A stretch of DNA of 64,000 bases from the NCBI RefSeq assembly GCF_900113685.1, contig NZ_FOQG01000003.1, positions 186,001 through 250,000 of the forward strand, read 5' to 3'. How positions within the stretch are numbered: position 1 is the first letter of the stretch; each line of letters opens with the position of its first letter. Below, in pieces: positions 26,696 through 34,953 of this stretch. The notes under the pieces were generated by a model, which ran no database searches, was not told where the DNA came from, and worked only from the letters and a program-made list of their open reading frames with translations. The translations under genes were made by a program, and so were the position numbers. The stretch comes from Nocardioides psychrotolerans. GTDB taxonomy: Bacteria; Actinomycetota; Actinomycetes; Propionibacteriales; Nocardioidaceae.

Positions 26696-26977
26696 TCACA
26701 CCGCACGCGAGATCCTGAGGATGAGTTCCAGGGCGTCGGCATCACCGCCCGCCGCGATCATCCGGCGTACGGCGGACTCGAGCCACAAGAGAAGGTCAGC
26801 GCGGCCAGCGATCAGCGGGTAGGTCGCTGGCGTTGCCCCATCATGGAGGTCGTCGAGCGTCAGGAGGAGCTCGCGGAAAGTGATCGCCGTGCACTCCGGC
26901 GAGATCCGAGCGAGGGTCGCCAGACACGTCCGTGCGGTTGCGTAGCCGGTGGCGTACGACTGAGATTCGGAAGGCAT
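26696..26977 (-). CDS. small hypothetical protein
   Basis: A 93-residue protein from ATG at 26977 (MPSESQSYATGYATAR). It is mostly helical, with an Ala/Leu-rich pattern (ADLLLWLESAVRRMIAAGGD) and no recognisable motif. Its composition and codon usage look like a real gene and it does not overlap another one. It could be an element-specific accessory protein near the relaxase; no function is proposed. Confidence 0.55.
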   Translation of the reverse strand: MPSESQSYATGYATARTCLATLARISPECTAITFRELLLTLDDLHDGATPATYPLIAGRADLLLWLESAVRRMIAAGGDADALELILRISRAV

Positions 26978-27079
26978 GCCGCAACGCTGACCACGCGTGC
27001 CCATCGTTCGCTACTCGTTGGCAGCCGCCTGTGGATACACACCGTCCTACGGCTCTTGTGGACCACCTTCAATCCACTC

Positions 27080-27184
27080 CGGCCTCTCCTTTCATCCCCC
27101 TCATCATTGGAAATCGCTGACCTTCATCACCTCCTCAAATCCTCTCCCCCATCACCCCTCACTTCTCTCCTTCACCCCTTCATT
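27080..27184. other. polypyrimidine-rich, low-GC tract upstream of the relaxase gene
   Basis: The + strand is almost pure C/T for about 60 nt (27119-27183) and much lower in GC than the rest of the window. It lies in the gap before the MobF relaxase, the place where an origin of transfer is often found. No nic site can be named. Confidence 0.4.
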
Positions 27185-27312
27185 TGAGTCGGCACGCATG
27201 CTACGAAGGACGTAGATGGGTCGCCCGAGATTGGGCGGCCCACGAGGCATTTCTGGGGCCTCCGTTGGTTATCGACGGACGCGTTGGATCGGGTGGATCC
27301 GAGGTGATCGGC

Positions 27313-29919
27313 ATGCACGGCGGGGTGAAGTTCTACAAGGGCGCGGCCAAGGCCGCACGGCAGTACGTCGAGCGCGACTGCGCCCGCTACGACGACTACT
27401 ACCTCGCCGAGGGCCAAGGCATCGCGATGCGGTTCGTCGCCACCCCCGAAGGCACGGTCGAGAAGAAGCCGGATATGGACGGCGACACCTACGAGGGCTG
27501 GGTCGCCGGGCAGGTCGTCGAGACCGGGCTACCGAAAGGCCGGCTCCGCAAGGACCCGGACGCGCTGCGGTTCGTCGAGGTCACAGTCAACGGGCCGAAG
27601 ACCTGGTCGCTCGCGGCCGCCCTCAACCCGGAGGTCTCCGTGGCTCTCGACGCCGCCCAGGAGCGGGCAGCCAAGCAGATCATCAAGTACCTCACCGAGC
27701 ACGCCACCACCCGCGTCGGACCACGCGGCCGACAAGTCCAGGTCCCGGTTGAGCAGATCGAAGCCGCGGTGATCCGGCACTACACGTCGAGGGCGGGCGA
27801 CCCGCACCGGCACCTGCATCTCCAGATCAATGCCCGGGTGTTCACAGCCGGTGCCTGGCGGGGTCTGCACTCCGTCGGGGTACGCGACATGATCGAGGCG
27901 GTCAACGGCATCGGGCACGCCGCCATCGCCACCGACCCAGAGTTCCGGGCAGCCCTCGCAGAGGTCGGGTTCACCGTGGATCCAGAGACCGGTGAAATCA
28001 ATCAGCTGGTGCCGTTCGTCGGAGCGTTCAGCGCACGGACGGCGCAGATCCGCGCCAACATCGATCGCTACGAAGCCCAGTGGCGGTCCGAGCATCCCGG
28101 CGAGGAACCCGGACCGCGGCTGCGTGAGGCGTGGGACCGGCGGGCGTGGGCCGAAGCACGGCCCGACAAGGTCATCCCCAAGGACGGGTCCGAGGTCGTC
28201 ACGCGATGGAACGAGGAACTGCGCGCCCTTGGGTACGTCGATCCAACAGTGCCGGTGCCACTGGCTTCGCCTCGGATTGCCTATCTCGACCGCGAGGTGG
28301 CCGTCGACCTCGTCTTGTCACGGCTCGGAGCGAAGCTCTCCTCGTGGAACGCGGCTGACATCCGAGGACAAGTCGAGATTCTCCTCGCGCAAACGGGCCT
28401 GATCGCCGAAGCGGGCGTCCGCATCGAGCTCGCCGAGGACCTGGCCTCACGGGCGGTCGAGGGCTGCACTCCCCTGCTCCTGCGGCCCGACGTGCCCGAG
28501 CATGTGCGGTCGCTGACGTCGCCTGCGGTGCTGACTGTGGAGACCGAGATCCTCGAGCGGCTGCTGCGGCGCTCGCAACCGGTTGAGCCATCTCGACTTC
28601 ATCGCGGGACTCTGGCGAGGCTGTCTCCTGAGCAGGCTCGGGTCGTGGCAGTGCTCACTGGCAGAGGCGCGTTGATCGTGATCGAGGGCGCGGCCGGTGC
28701 CGGGAAGACCACGACGCTCGCCACAGCGCGAACCCATCTCGCCATGCGCGGGCGCCGACTGCTGGTCGTGACACCGACATTGAAAGCGGCCGAGGTCGCT
28801 ACCCGCGAGACCGGCGCCGAAGGGCACTCAGCCGCGTGGCTGATTCATCAGCACGGCTGGCGCTGGGACTGCGATGGCCACTGGACCCGACAAGCGGCTG
28901 AGCCCATGCCAAAGGCTCGACTCCAACGCGGCGACCTGTTGCTGATCGACGAGGCCGGGATGGTTGATCAGGACACCGCCCTCGCACTGCTGAGGATCGC
29001 GGACGAAGCCGGCGCACGGATCGCGTTCATGGGCGACCGCCACCAACTCGCCGCCGTCGGACGCGGCGGCGTCCTCGACCACGCGATCGCGTGGGCGCAC
29101 CCGAACGCGGTCGTCACAATGAACCAGATACACCGGTTCGCCGACCCGGAGTACGCGAAGATCACCCTCCAAATGCGCGAGGGCCGTCACTCCCTAGCCG
29201 TCTTCGACCGCCTCGTCGAACGCGGGCAGATCGTCCTGCACGCCTCAGAGGCCGAACGAACCTCGGCGCTTGCCTCGGTCGGTGCCGACGGAGCCCTGGT
29301 AGTTGCGGACACCCGCGAGCAAGTCGCCACCCTCAACGCCGCCATCCGGAACAAGCACAGCGGCAACGACTCCGCCGCGATCACCACGCACCGCGGCGAC
29401 CTGATCGGTCTCGGTGACCGCGTCGCCACCCGACGCAACGACCCGACACTCGGGGTCACCAACCGACAGACCTGGACCGTTTTAGGGATGGGCGACGACG
29501 GCAGCCTGATCGTCCACTCCCCCGGCATGGGGCGAGATCGGGAACTGCCCGCGGCGTACGTCAACGAGCATGTCGAGCTCGCCTACGCCACGACCATCCA
29601 CGGCGCCCAGGGCGAGACCGTCGACCACGCCCACGTCGCCATCGGCGAGACCACCGGTGCCGCGGCGGCGTACGTCGCGATGACCCGGGGCCGAAACATC
29701 AACGTCGCCCACCTCGTCGCCGAGTCCGTCGAGGACGCCCGGAAGCAATGGACCGATGTGTTCAGCCGCGACCGCGCAGACCTCGGTCCGGCACACGCAC
29801 GCGGCCAAGCAATCGACGCGATCGACCGCTACGGCGCACAGCACCGCAGGCGGCCCGAACCGCCTCCTGCTCCCGCGCCAACAATCGCGTCGAGCTGTGG
29901 GCACGGCCCCGGGCTGTGA
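27313..29919 (+). CDS. MobF-family conjugative relaxase with helicase domain
   Basis: An 868-residue TrwC/TraA-type relaxase. ATG at 27313 was chosen because GAGGTGA sits just upstream. N-terminal tyrosines (Tyr18, Tyr26, Tyr29, Tyr30) include the likely nucleophile, and the metal-binding triad is His165/His167/His169 in DPHRHLHLQIN. The C-terminal half is a RecD-like helicase with Walker A GAAGAGKT (459-466) and LLIDEAGMVD. It would nick the element at oriT and unwind it for transfer. It ends in a Pro-rich tail and is shorter than many TraA proteins. No coupling protein gene is nearby. Confidence 0.92.
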   Translation: MHGGVKFYKGAAKAARQYVERDCARYDDYYLAEGQGIAMRFVATPEGTVEKKPDMDGDTYEGWVAGQVVETGLPKGRLRKDPDALRFVEVTVNGPKTWSLAAALNPEVSVALDAAQERAAKQIIKYLTEHATTRVGPRGRQVQVPVEQIEAAVIRHYTSRAGDPHRHLHLQINARVFTAGAWRGLHSVGVRDMIEAVNGIGHAAIATDPEFRAALAEVGFTVDPETGEINQLVPFVGAFSARTAQIRANIDRYEAQWRSEHPGEEPGPRLREAWDRRAWAEARPDKVIPKDGSEVVTRWNEELRALGYVDPTVPVPLASPRIAYLDREVAVDLVLSRLGAKLSSWNAADIRGQVEILLAQTGLIAEAGVRIELAEDLASRAVEGCTPLLLRPDVPEHVRSLTSPAVLTVETEILERLLRRSQPVEPSRLHRGTLARLSPEQARVVAVLTGRGALIVIEGAAGAGKTTTLATARTHLAMRGRRLLVVTPTLKAAEVATRETGAEGHSAAWLIHQHGWRWDCDGHWTRQAAEPMPKARLQRGDLLLIDEAGMVDQDTALALLRIADEAGARIAFMGDRHQLAAVGRGGVLDHAIAWAHPNAVVTMNQIHRFADPEYAKITLQMREGRHSLAVFDRLVERGQIVLHASEAERTSALASVGADGALVVADTREQVATLNAAIRNKHSGNDSAAITTHRGDLIGLGDRVATRRNDPTLGVTNRQTWTVLGMGDDGSLIVHSPGMGRDRELPAAYVNEHVELAYATTIHGAQGETVDHAHVAIGETTGAAAAYVAMTRGRNINVAHLVAESVEDARKQWTDVFSRDRADLGPAHARGQAIDAIDRYGAQHRRRPEPPPAPAPTIASSCGHGPGL

Positions 29920-29923
29920 GGGG

Positions 29924-30538
29924 TCACCTCCGTCGGCGCTTGCGTGGCTTACTTGGTGGCCAAGGAAGGCCGATCTCGTCAGCGATGCGACCGCTGATGC
30001 CACCGGGGTCACGCGGTGGTTTGTCCTGCGAGGCGGTGGCCGCGTCGATCACAGGTTGCCAGGCCCCACGCACGATGTCAGGCAGATTCAGCTTGGGCCA
30101 CGCCTGGATCAGCAGGACACCGTCGACCGAGTCTTCGAGGATCTGACCGGGCGCATGAACGAGGGCGAGTTCGTAATAGGCAATGCGCTGAGCCTCGTCC
30201 GACAGGTCCCAGATCTCGTCGTCCTCGGTGTGGAAGATGTACTTCAGGACCTGGACCCGGGCGAAGCATTTCGGCAGCGGCACCGACCACAGCCGATCGG
30301 GGACGGAGAACGTTCCAAACTCCGGGTTCTCCCGCAGCTCGAAGAAGACCATCGGCATCACCGCCAGCTCCGCATCAGCGGCATCCAGCAACCGCTCGAC
30401 AACCTCCAGCGTCGGCGACTTACGGCGGGACTCGTACTCCGAGACTGACGACTGCTGGGTCCGGGCGATCTCCGCCAACCGGCGCTGCGACAGACCCGCC
30501 GCCCGGCGGGCCACCTCGATCACCGTCTTCGGCTCCAC
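29924..30538 (-). CDS. Xre-family HTH transcriptional regulator
   Basis: A 204-residue protein with GTG start. Residues about 6-60 are a Cro/CI-type HTH (RRAAGLSQRRLAEIARTQQSSV, split at the turn). The C-terminal part is unknown and ends with a basic RKRRRR tail. It is divergent to the excisionase gene, and a perfect palindrome (30545-30559) lies 6 nt before its start, suggesting autoregulation and control of excision. It converges on the relaxase with a 4-nt gap. Confidence 0.85.
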   Translation of the reverse strand: MEPKTVIEVARRAAGLSQRRLAEIARTQQSSVSEYESRRKSPTLEVVERLLDAADAELAVMPMVFFELRENPEFGTFSVPDRLWSVPLPKCFARVQVLKYIFHTEDDEIWDLSDEAQRIAYYELALVHAPGQILEDSVDGVLLIQAWPKLNLPDIVRGAWQPVIDAATASQDKPPRDPGGISGRIADEIGLPWPPSKPRKRRRR

Positions 30539-30544
30539 CCGTCA

Positions 30545-30559
30545 ATGATCGCTGATCAT
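30545..30559. promoter_or_regulatory. palindrome upstream of the Xre gene, candidate operator
   Basis: ATGATC-GCT-GATCAT is a perfect 6-bp dyad 6 nt upstream of the regulator start codon (30538), in the divergent region towards the excisionase gene. Confidence 0.5.
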
Positions 30560-30646
30560 CGATTGGGAAGCCATACACACCTCATGGGTGAGGCCGGAAA
30601 CACCGGCCCACGACCAACACGGGTCGAATCCATCAAGGAGCACCGC

Positions 30647-30889
30647 ATGACCGCTTCACCGATCACCCCCAACGAGCACCGCCGCCACGCCACAAACCCC
30701 GGCGACGAAATGCTCACCCTCCAAGAGGCCTGCAGCTTCCTCCGCGTCCCCGAAGGAACGCTGCGCTACTGGCGCCACCTCGGCTGCGGACCCCGCAGCT
30801 TCAAGATCGGCCGCCACGTCCGCTACTGGCGTGCCGATCTCATCCTCTGGCTCTCAGAACAGACCACCCGTCCACAGGATCGCCGCTGA
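30647..30889 (+). CDS. xis: excisionase-like HTH protein (MerR/AlpA type)
   Basis: An 80-residue DNA-binding protein. ATG at 30647 is preceded by AAGGAG at good spacing. The body (MLTLQEACSFLRVPEGTLRYWRHLG split over two helices, then FKIGRHVRYWRADLILWL) is the HTH_17 pattern of excisionases and recombination directionality factors. It lies 59 nt before the integrase and in the same direction. Confidence 0.88.
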   Translation: MTASPITPNEHRRHATNPGDEMLTLQEACSFLRVPEGTLRYWRHLGCGPRSFKIGRHVRYWRADLILWLSEQTTRPQDRR

Positions 30890-30948
30890 GCGACGCGGTC
30901 CGCCGGTCGTCGTGCACACGATGGCCGGATCCAGGAACGAGGATCAAA

Positions 30949-32112
30949 ATGGCTGGAAGCATCGCTAAGCGGCCAGACGGTCGGTGGCGCGCTCGCTATC
31001 GCGACGACACCGGGCGCGAACGGTCGCGTCACTTCGCCCGCAAGGTCGACGCAGCGTCATGGCTCGACGAGGTGACGTCGACGCTTCACACGGGGACCTA
31101 CGTCAACCCGCGTGCAGGGCGGGTGACGTTTCAGGCGTTCTACGACGACTGGGCGCCGCGGCAGCTGTGGCTGCCGTCGACGCGGGCGAACGCTGACCTG
31201 GCCACGGCGTCAGTGCCGTTCGGGGATCTGCCGCTGAAGGCGATCAGACGCTCCCACATCGAGACGTGGGTGAAGTCGATATCGGCGCGGTGGGCACCGA
31301 CGACGATCAAAACGCGGTTCGTGATCGTGCGCTCAGTGTTCCGGGCTGCGGTCGCGGACCGCGTGATCGCCGCCGATCCGACCGTTGGGGTCGCACTGCC
31401 ACGGCGCCGAAAAGCCGAGGCTGCGATGCGGATCCCGACCGTGTCGCAGGTCGGGCTGTTGTTGGCGCATGCCGACAGCACACGCGTGTCAACCCGACAC
31501 GGCTTCCGTGCCTACGTGGCCCTGTGCGCGTTCGCCGGGCTGCGGAAGGGAGAGGGGGCAGGCATCCAGATCGGAGACATTGACTTCTCGCGGCGGCAAC
31601 TGGCGGTCTCGCGACAATTGCAGCGAGACGGCGACACCTTCGCGATCCGGTTGCCGAAGTACGGCTCGGAGCGGGTTGTGCACCTGCCGGACGAGTTGGT
31701 GGAGATGCTGCGAGCGCACATCGACGCGTTCCTGCCGGATGAGACGCCGGACCGGTGGCTGTTCACCGTCAGTGACGGCCCGATGTACGACAACGACATC
31801 GACTGGCGTTGGCGCGCGACCCGGAACTCGGCCGGGCTGCCTCACGTGCGGCTCCACGACCTTCGCCACTTCTATGCCTCCGGTCTGATCGCCGCGGGCT
31901 GCGACGTCGTCACTGTGCAGCGGGCACTGGGGCACTCATCGGCGACCACCACGCTGAACACGTACAGTCATCTGTGGCCGACAGCGGAGGATCGGACGCG
32001 GGAGGCTGCCGCAGGCCTTATGAAGCAAGCCCACGAGGCCTCAAGAAGAGACACACCCGAACGCGCACCGTCGCCGCCTCAGCGCGAGCCTCCGAGGCCG
32101 GTGCTGGGCTAG
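30949..32112 (+). CDS. int: tyrosine-type site-specific integrase
   Basis: A 387-residue phage-type integrase. Residues 1-55 are an arm-binding domain (KRPDGRWRARYRDD), about 60-150 the core-binding domain, and the rest catalytic. Active-site residues visible are Arg199 (AGLRKGE), His303-x-x-Arg306 (LHDLRH), His329 (LGHSS) and Tyr339 (NTYSHL). A GAGGA ribosome binding site precedes the ATG. It presumably recombines the 16-bp core at the menB 3' end, about 1.4 kb downstream. Confidence 0.95.
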   Translation: MAGSIAKRPDGRWRARYRDDTGRERSRHFARKVDAASWLDEVTSTLHTGTYVNPRAGRVTFQAFYDDWAPRQLWLPSTRANADLATASVPFGDLPLKAIRRSHIETWVKSISARWAPTTIKTRFVIVRSVFRAAVADRVIAADPTVGVALPRRRKAEAAMRIPTVSQVGLLLAHADSTRVSTRHGFRAYVALCAFAGLRKGEGAGIQIGDIDFSRRQLAVSRQLQRDGDTFAIRLPKYGSERVVHLPDELVEMLRAHIDAFLPDETPDRWLFTVSDGPMYDNDIDWRWRATRNSAGLPHVRLHDLRHFYASGLIAAGCDVVTVQRALGHSSATTTLNTYSHLWPTAEDRTREAAAGLMKQAHEASRRDTPERAPSPPQREPPRPVLG

Positions 32113-32130
32113 ATACAACGCTCTCGGTTC

Positions 32131-32910
32131 TCAGTCGTCTTCAGCCAACTCGAGGACCTGGCGAGCGACCTCCGGCGCGAACAAGGTCGACCAGATGACC
32201 TGACCAGAGCCGGGCTCCATCCCGGCGACTTTCGAAGGCTCCGGTTGCCAGTCGTCGCTCGCGACTCCGGGGACGCAGTCCAGGAGCAGAGCGAACATCT
32301 CTGGGTCCGGGACACCCTCGGCCACGATGGCCAGGTAGCCCTCATGCCCATTCTCAGCACGGACCAGCGCGGTAATGCGATGCGTCCGGAACTCCGCGGT
32401 CATCGCACGCCCAGACTTCAGGGACGCCGCCACTAAGCGGATCACCAGTCGCTTCATGTCGATCCGCCACGCATACGCCTGCTCGAGAGTGAATCGCTTC
32501 CAGTCCCTATCCCCGGGCAGCAAGTGCAGCGATGACACGGTCTTGCCAGTGGTGCACTCCTTCTCAAGCACCGCGTAGAAGTCGCGTTGGGCGCTGTCAC
32601 CCTGGCGGCGACCGGCAGCCCCGATCCACCAAGACCCGCGCAGCGGCAGAACCCATTCGGGGAGGTCGTCGCCACGCAACTCCGTCACGGTTCCACGCCG
32701 GTCGCTGGTCTTGACCTTGAACCACACACGGTCGGTCAACGCCAGAACGCGCTCAGCGCCGCCGGCATCACGGCGCTCCGGGATGCTCTGCGCAACCGCG
32801 ATCACCGGCTCGTCGATCTCGTCCAAGCGCTTCCCGATGTCGGGGAGCGCCACACCCAGATCCACCAGACAACGCAGTGTCGGGCGCACGCTGGGCGAGT
32901 TCGAAGCCAT
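32131..32910 (-). CDS. hypothetical protein of the island
   Basis: A 259-residue soluble protein with no motif that I recognise. It begins MASNSPSVRPTLRCLVDLGV and contains RVWFKVKTSDRRG and WKRFTLEQAYAWRIDMKRLV segments with mixed alpha/beta character. It lies 45 nt downstream of a ribbon-helix-helix gene on the same strand and may be cotranscribed with it. Convergent with the integrase gene. Confidence 0.7.
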   Translation of the reverse strand: MASNSPSVRPTLRCLVDLGVALPDIGKRLDEIDEPVIAVAQSIPERRDAGGAERVLALTDRVWFKVKTSDRRGTVTELRGDDLPEWVLPLRGSWWIGAAGRRQGDSAQRDFYAVLEKECTTGKTVSSLHLLPGDRDWKRFTLEQAYAWRIDMKRLVIRLVAASLKSGRAMTAEFRTHRITALVRAENGHEGYLAIVAEGVPDPEMFALLLDCVPGVASDDWQPEPSKVAGMEPGSGQVIWSTLFAPEVARQVLELAEDD

Positions 32911-32955
32911 GAGGCGAACCTAGCGGGCGGCTCCGACGAGTCCTGCAGTTGCCAC

Positions 32956-33216
32956 TTACTGGGGCAGGCCGCCGAGCTCGTCGACCTCTTCAGCGCTGAG
33001 GCCGGTCATCATCGCGATGGCAGCGGCATCGGAACCATTGAGCTTGCCGAGAGCGGCCTTGACGCCTGCATTGATTTCGTCGCGGTGCGCGTCGATGTAC
33101 TCGCGCACGGCAGCGTCGACGATGTCCTTCTTCGAGCGGGACATGAAGTGAGCTGCATGCGAGACGAGTTCGTCGGTCTCGACGTCGACCTTGATGGGTG
33201 CGGTTGCAGTGGCCAT
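32956..33216 (-). CDS. small ribbon-helix-helix-like protein, antitoxin candidate
   Basis: An 86-residue protein from ATG at 33216, preceded by AAGGAG 11 nt upstream. Residues 8-45 (IKVDVETDELVSHAAHFMSR then SKKDIVDAAVREYI) fit a ribbon-helix-helix DNA-binding fold as in VapB/ParD antitoxins. The C-terminal helices could bind a partner. The next gene downstream on the strand encodes a 259-residue protein, which is large for a classical toxin, so the pair is only a candidate module. Confidence 0.65.
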   Translation of the reverse strand: MATATAPIKVDVETDELVSHAAHFMSRSKKDIVDAAVREYIDAHRDEINAGVKAALGKLNGSDAAAIAMMTGLSAEEVDELGGLPQ

Positions 33217-33393
33217 AACGGGGAAGCTCCTTGAAAGGCCAGTTGGAGTGGGCCTCGGGTACCAAAGTACCCATCGGCACAAGATTCGTCTACTTCGAAT
33301 GGATCACAGACGGCGAAACTCCCAACCCCTGATCTCGTCGCGCTACCCGCAGACCCGGTGGACCCGCCTGGCATCGACGGTTTTCGTCGGTCT

Positions 33394-33413
33394 CTTGCGG
33401 ACTTTTTGCGGAC
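33394..33413. repeat. integrase arm-type repeat, right end
   Basis: Exact copy of the 20-nt sequence at 15276-15295, in the same orientation, about 57 bp before the right core. A further GCGGACTTTTCG follows at 33418. The surrounding 33217-33467 holds no gene. Confidence 0.6.
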
Positions 33414-33467
33414 CTGACGCGGACTTTTCGTCCCTACACCCCGTCTGACCTGCGCAAACGCACCAGA

Positions 33468-34433
33468 TCAGTAGTACCAGGGGTACTGCGACCAGTCGGG
33501 GTCGCGCTTCTCGAGGAACTGGTCGCGCCCCTCGGCGGCCTCGTCGGTCATGTAGGCCAGGCGGGTGGTCTCACCGGCGAAGATCTGCTGGCCGATCAGG
33601 CCGTCGTCGATGGCGTTGAAGGAGAACTTCAGCATCCGCTGCGCCGTCGGGGACTTGCCGTTGACCAGACGGCCCCACTCCAGCGCGGTCGCCTCGAGCT
33701 CGGCGTGGGGGACGGCCTTGTTGACCGCTCCCATCCGCACGCCGTCCTCGGCGGAGTACTCGGCCCCCAGGAAGAAGATCTCGCGGGCGAACTTCTGGCC
33801 CACCTGACGGGCGAGGTAGGCCGAGCCGAAGCCACCGTCGAACGACCCGACATCGGCGTCGGTCTGCTTGAACCGCGCCTCCTCCAGGCTCGCGATCGTC
33901 AGGTCGCACACGACGTGCAGGCTGTGACCACCGCCGGCGGCCCAGCCCGGGACGACGCAGATCACGATCTTGGGCATGAAGCGGATCAGCCGCTGCACCT
34001 CGAGGATGTGCAGCCGCCCCAACTTGGCCTTGTCGTGAAACGACTTCGTCGTTCCATTGGAAGTGCTCGCTGCGCTCGCACTTTCGGCTTCGAGGGTGTC
34101 ACCGTCTGCGTACTGGTAGCCGTCGCGGCCCCGGATCCGCTGGTCGCCGCCGGTGCAGAACGCCCACTTGCCGTTCTTGTCGCTCGGTCCGTTGCCGGTG
34201 AGCAGGACGCAGCCGACGTCGCTGGAGGTGCGGGCGTGCTCGAGCACCGCCAGCAGCTCGTCGACGGTGTGGGGGCGGAAGGCGTTGAGGATGTCGGGGC
34301 GGTCGAAGGCGACCCGGACCGTCCCGTGGGCCTTGGCCCGGTGGTAGGTCAGGTCGGTGAGGTGCTCGAAGCCCGGCACCTCGTCCCAGGCCGTGGGGTC
34401 GAAGGTCTGGGAGACTCCGTCGATCGCGCTCAT
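33468..34433 (-). CDS. menB: 1,4-dihydroxy-2-naphthoyl-CoA synthase
   Basis: A 321-residue crotonase-fold enzyme of menaquinone synthesis that closes the second ring of naphthoate. ILNAFRPHTVDEL, FCTGGDQRIRGRDGYQYA, LRLIRFMPK-type helix and VPGWAAGGGHSLHVVCDLTIAS are MenB signatures, and the C-terminus ends in PDWSQYPWYY. Between ADG and GRLHIL there is an extra segment of about 20 residues rich in Ser/Ala/Thr (ESASAASTSNGTTKS), encoded by a palindromic insertion at 34039-34083 that keeps frame. The gene end is the island integration site. Confidence 0.95.
   Translation of the reverse strand: MSAIDGVSQTFDPTAWDEVPGFEHLTDLTYHRAKAHGTVRVAFDRPDILNAFRPHTVDELLAVLEHARTSSDVGCVLLTGNGPSDKNGKWAFCTGGDQRIRGRDGYQYADGDTLEAESASAASTSNGTTKSFHDKAKLGRLHILEVQRLIRFMPKIVICVVPGWAAGGGHSLHVVCDLTIASLEEARFKQTDADVGSFDGGFGSAYLARQVGQKFAREIFFLGAEYSAEDGVRMGAVNKAVPHAELEATALEWGRLVNGKSPTAQRMLKFSFNAIDDGLIGQQIFAGETTRLAYMTDEAAEGRDQFLEKRDPDWSQYPWYY
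33470..33485. repeat. right attachment core (attR) inside menB 3' end
   Basis: AGTAGTACCAGGGGTA, identical to the left core. It lies in the last codons of the intact menB gene, so integration leaves menB functional. Confidence 0.85.
34039..34083. repeat. two-hairpin palindromic insertion inside menB
   Basis: AACGAC-TTC-GTCGTT (34039-34053) and AAGTGC...GCACTT (34061-34083, 11-nt loop) are two adjacent hairpins with lower GC than the surrounding gene. They coincide with residues lacking in ordinary MenB, so this looks like a small palindromic element inserted in frame. Confidence 0.6.
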
Positions 34434-34500
34434 GCGGGCGAGGCTATCGGTGCCGTTCAGGGGCTGGAATCACGACCCGACGTGTGGTGTTGTGGCAGGC

Positions 34501-34953
34501 ATGGCACTTGAAGGCGACTACGAGCCCAGCCCGAGCGACTGGGTCCGCGAGCAGGTCGAGAAATACGAAGCCACCGGCGGCCGCGAGGGCAACACGATCC
34601 TCGACCGGCCGATCGTGGTGATCACCTCGCGTGGCGCGCGCTCCGGCAAGCTCCGCAAGAACCCCGTGATGCGGGTCGAGCACGAGGGCGCCTACGCCGC
34701 CATCGCCTCCAAGGGCGGCGCCCCCGAGCACCCCGAGTGGTTCCACAACTTCAGCGCCTATCCCGAGGTCGACCTCCAGGACGGCCCGGACCCGCACACC
34801 TACGCCGCGCGGGTCATCGAGGGCGAGGAGCGCGCGTCCTGGTGGACCCGCGCGGTCGCCGCCTACCCGCCGTATGCCGACTACCAGGAGAAGACCGACC
34901 GGGAGATCCCGGTCTTCGTGCTCGAGCGCACGTCGGCTGTCCCGGAGTCCTAG
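34501..34953 (+). CDS. deazaflavin (F420)-dependent nitroreductase-family protein
   Basis: A 150-residue protein of the Ddn/DUF385 family. The signature LRKNPVMRVEHEGAYAAIASKGG and HPEWFHNFSAYPEVDLQDG match split-barrel F420-binding oxidoreductases of actinobacteria, which reduce quinones and other substrates or protect against oxidative stress. ATG at 34501 was chosen at the family N-terminus (MALEGDYEPSPSDWV). Divergent to menB. Confidence 0.9.
   Translation: MALEGDYEPSPSDWVREQVEKYEATGGREGNTILDRPIVVITSRGARSGKLRKNPVMRVEHEGAYAAIASKGGAPEHPEWFHNFSAYPEVDLQDGPDPHTYAARVIEGEERASWWTRAVAAYPPYADYQEKTDREIPVFVLERTSAVPES

Larger units (their letters stand above)
15133..33485. mobile_element. integrated mobilizable genomic island at the 3' end of menB
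   Basis: About 18.3 kb bounded by a perfect 16-bp direct repeat (15133-15148 and 33470-33485) that equals the last codons of menB. It carries a tyrosine integrase next to one end, a MerR/AlpA-like excisionase, an Xre regulator and a MobF relaxase, with a type I restriction-modification operon as main cargo. No VirD4-type coupling protein, TcpA/FtsK-like translocase or mating-pair genes are present, so it fits an integrative and mobilizable element. Local base composition is more AT-rich than flanking chromosome in several intergenic stretches. Confidence 0.87.

Noticed and set aside
27184..27312. Longer N-terminus for the relaxase
   Set aside because: The extra residues are not relaxase-like and GAGGTGA is placed for the ATG at 27313.
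15000..33600. A tRNA gene as target of the island
   Set aside because: No tRNA-like sequence at either end; the repeat is the menB 3' end.
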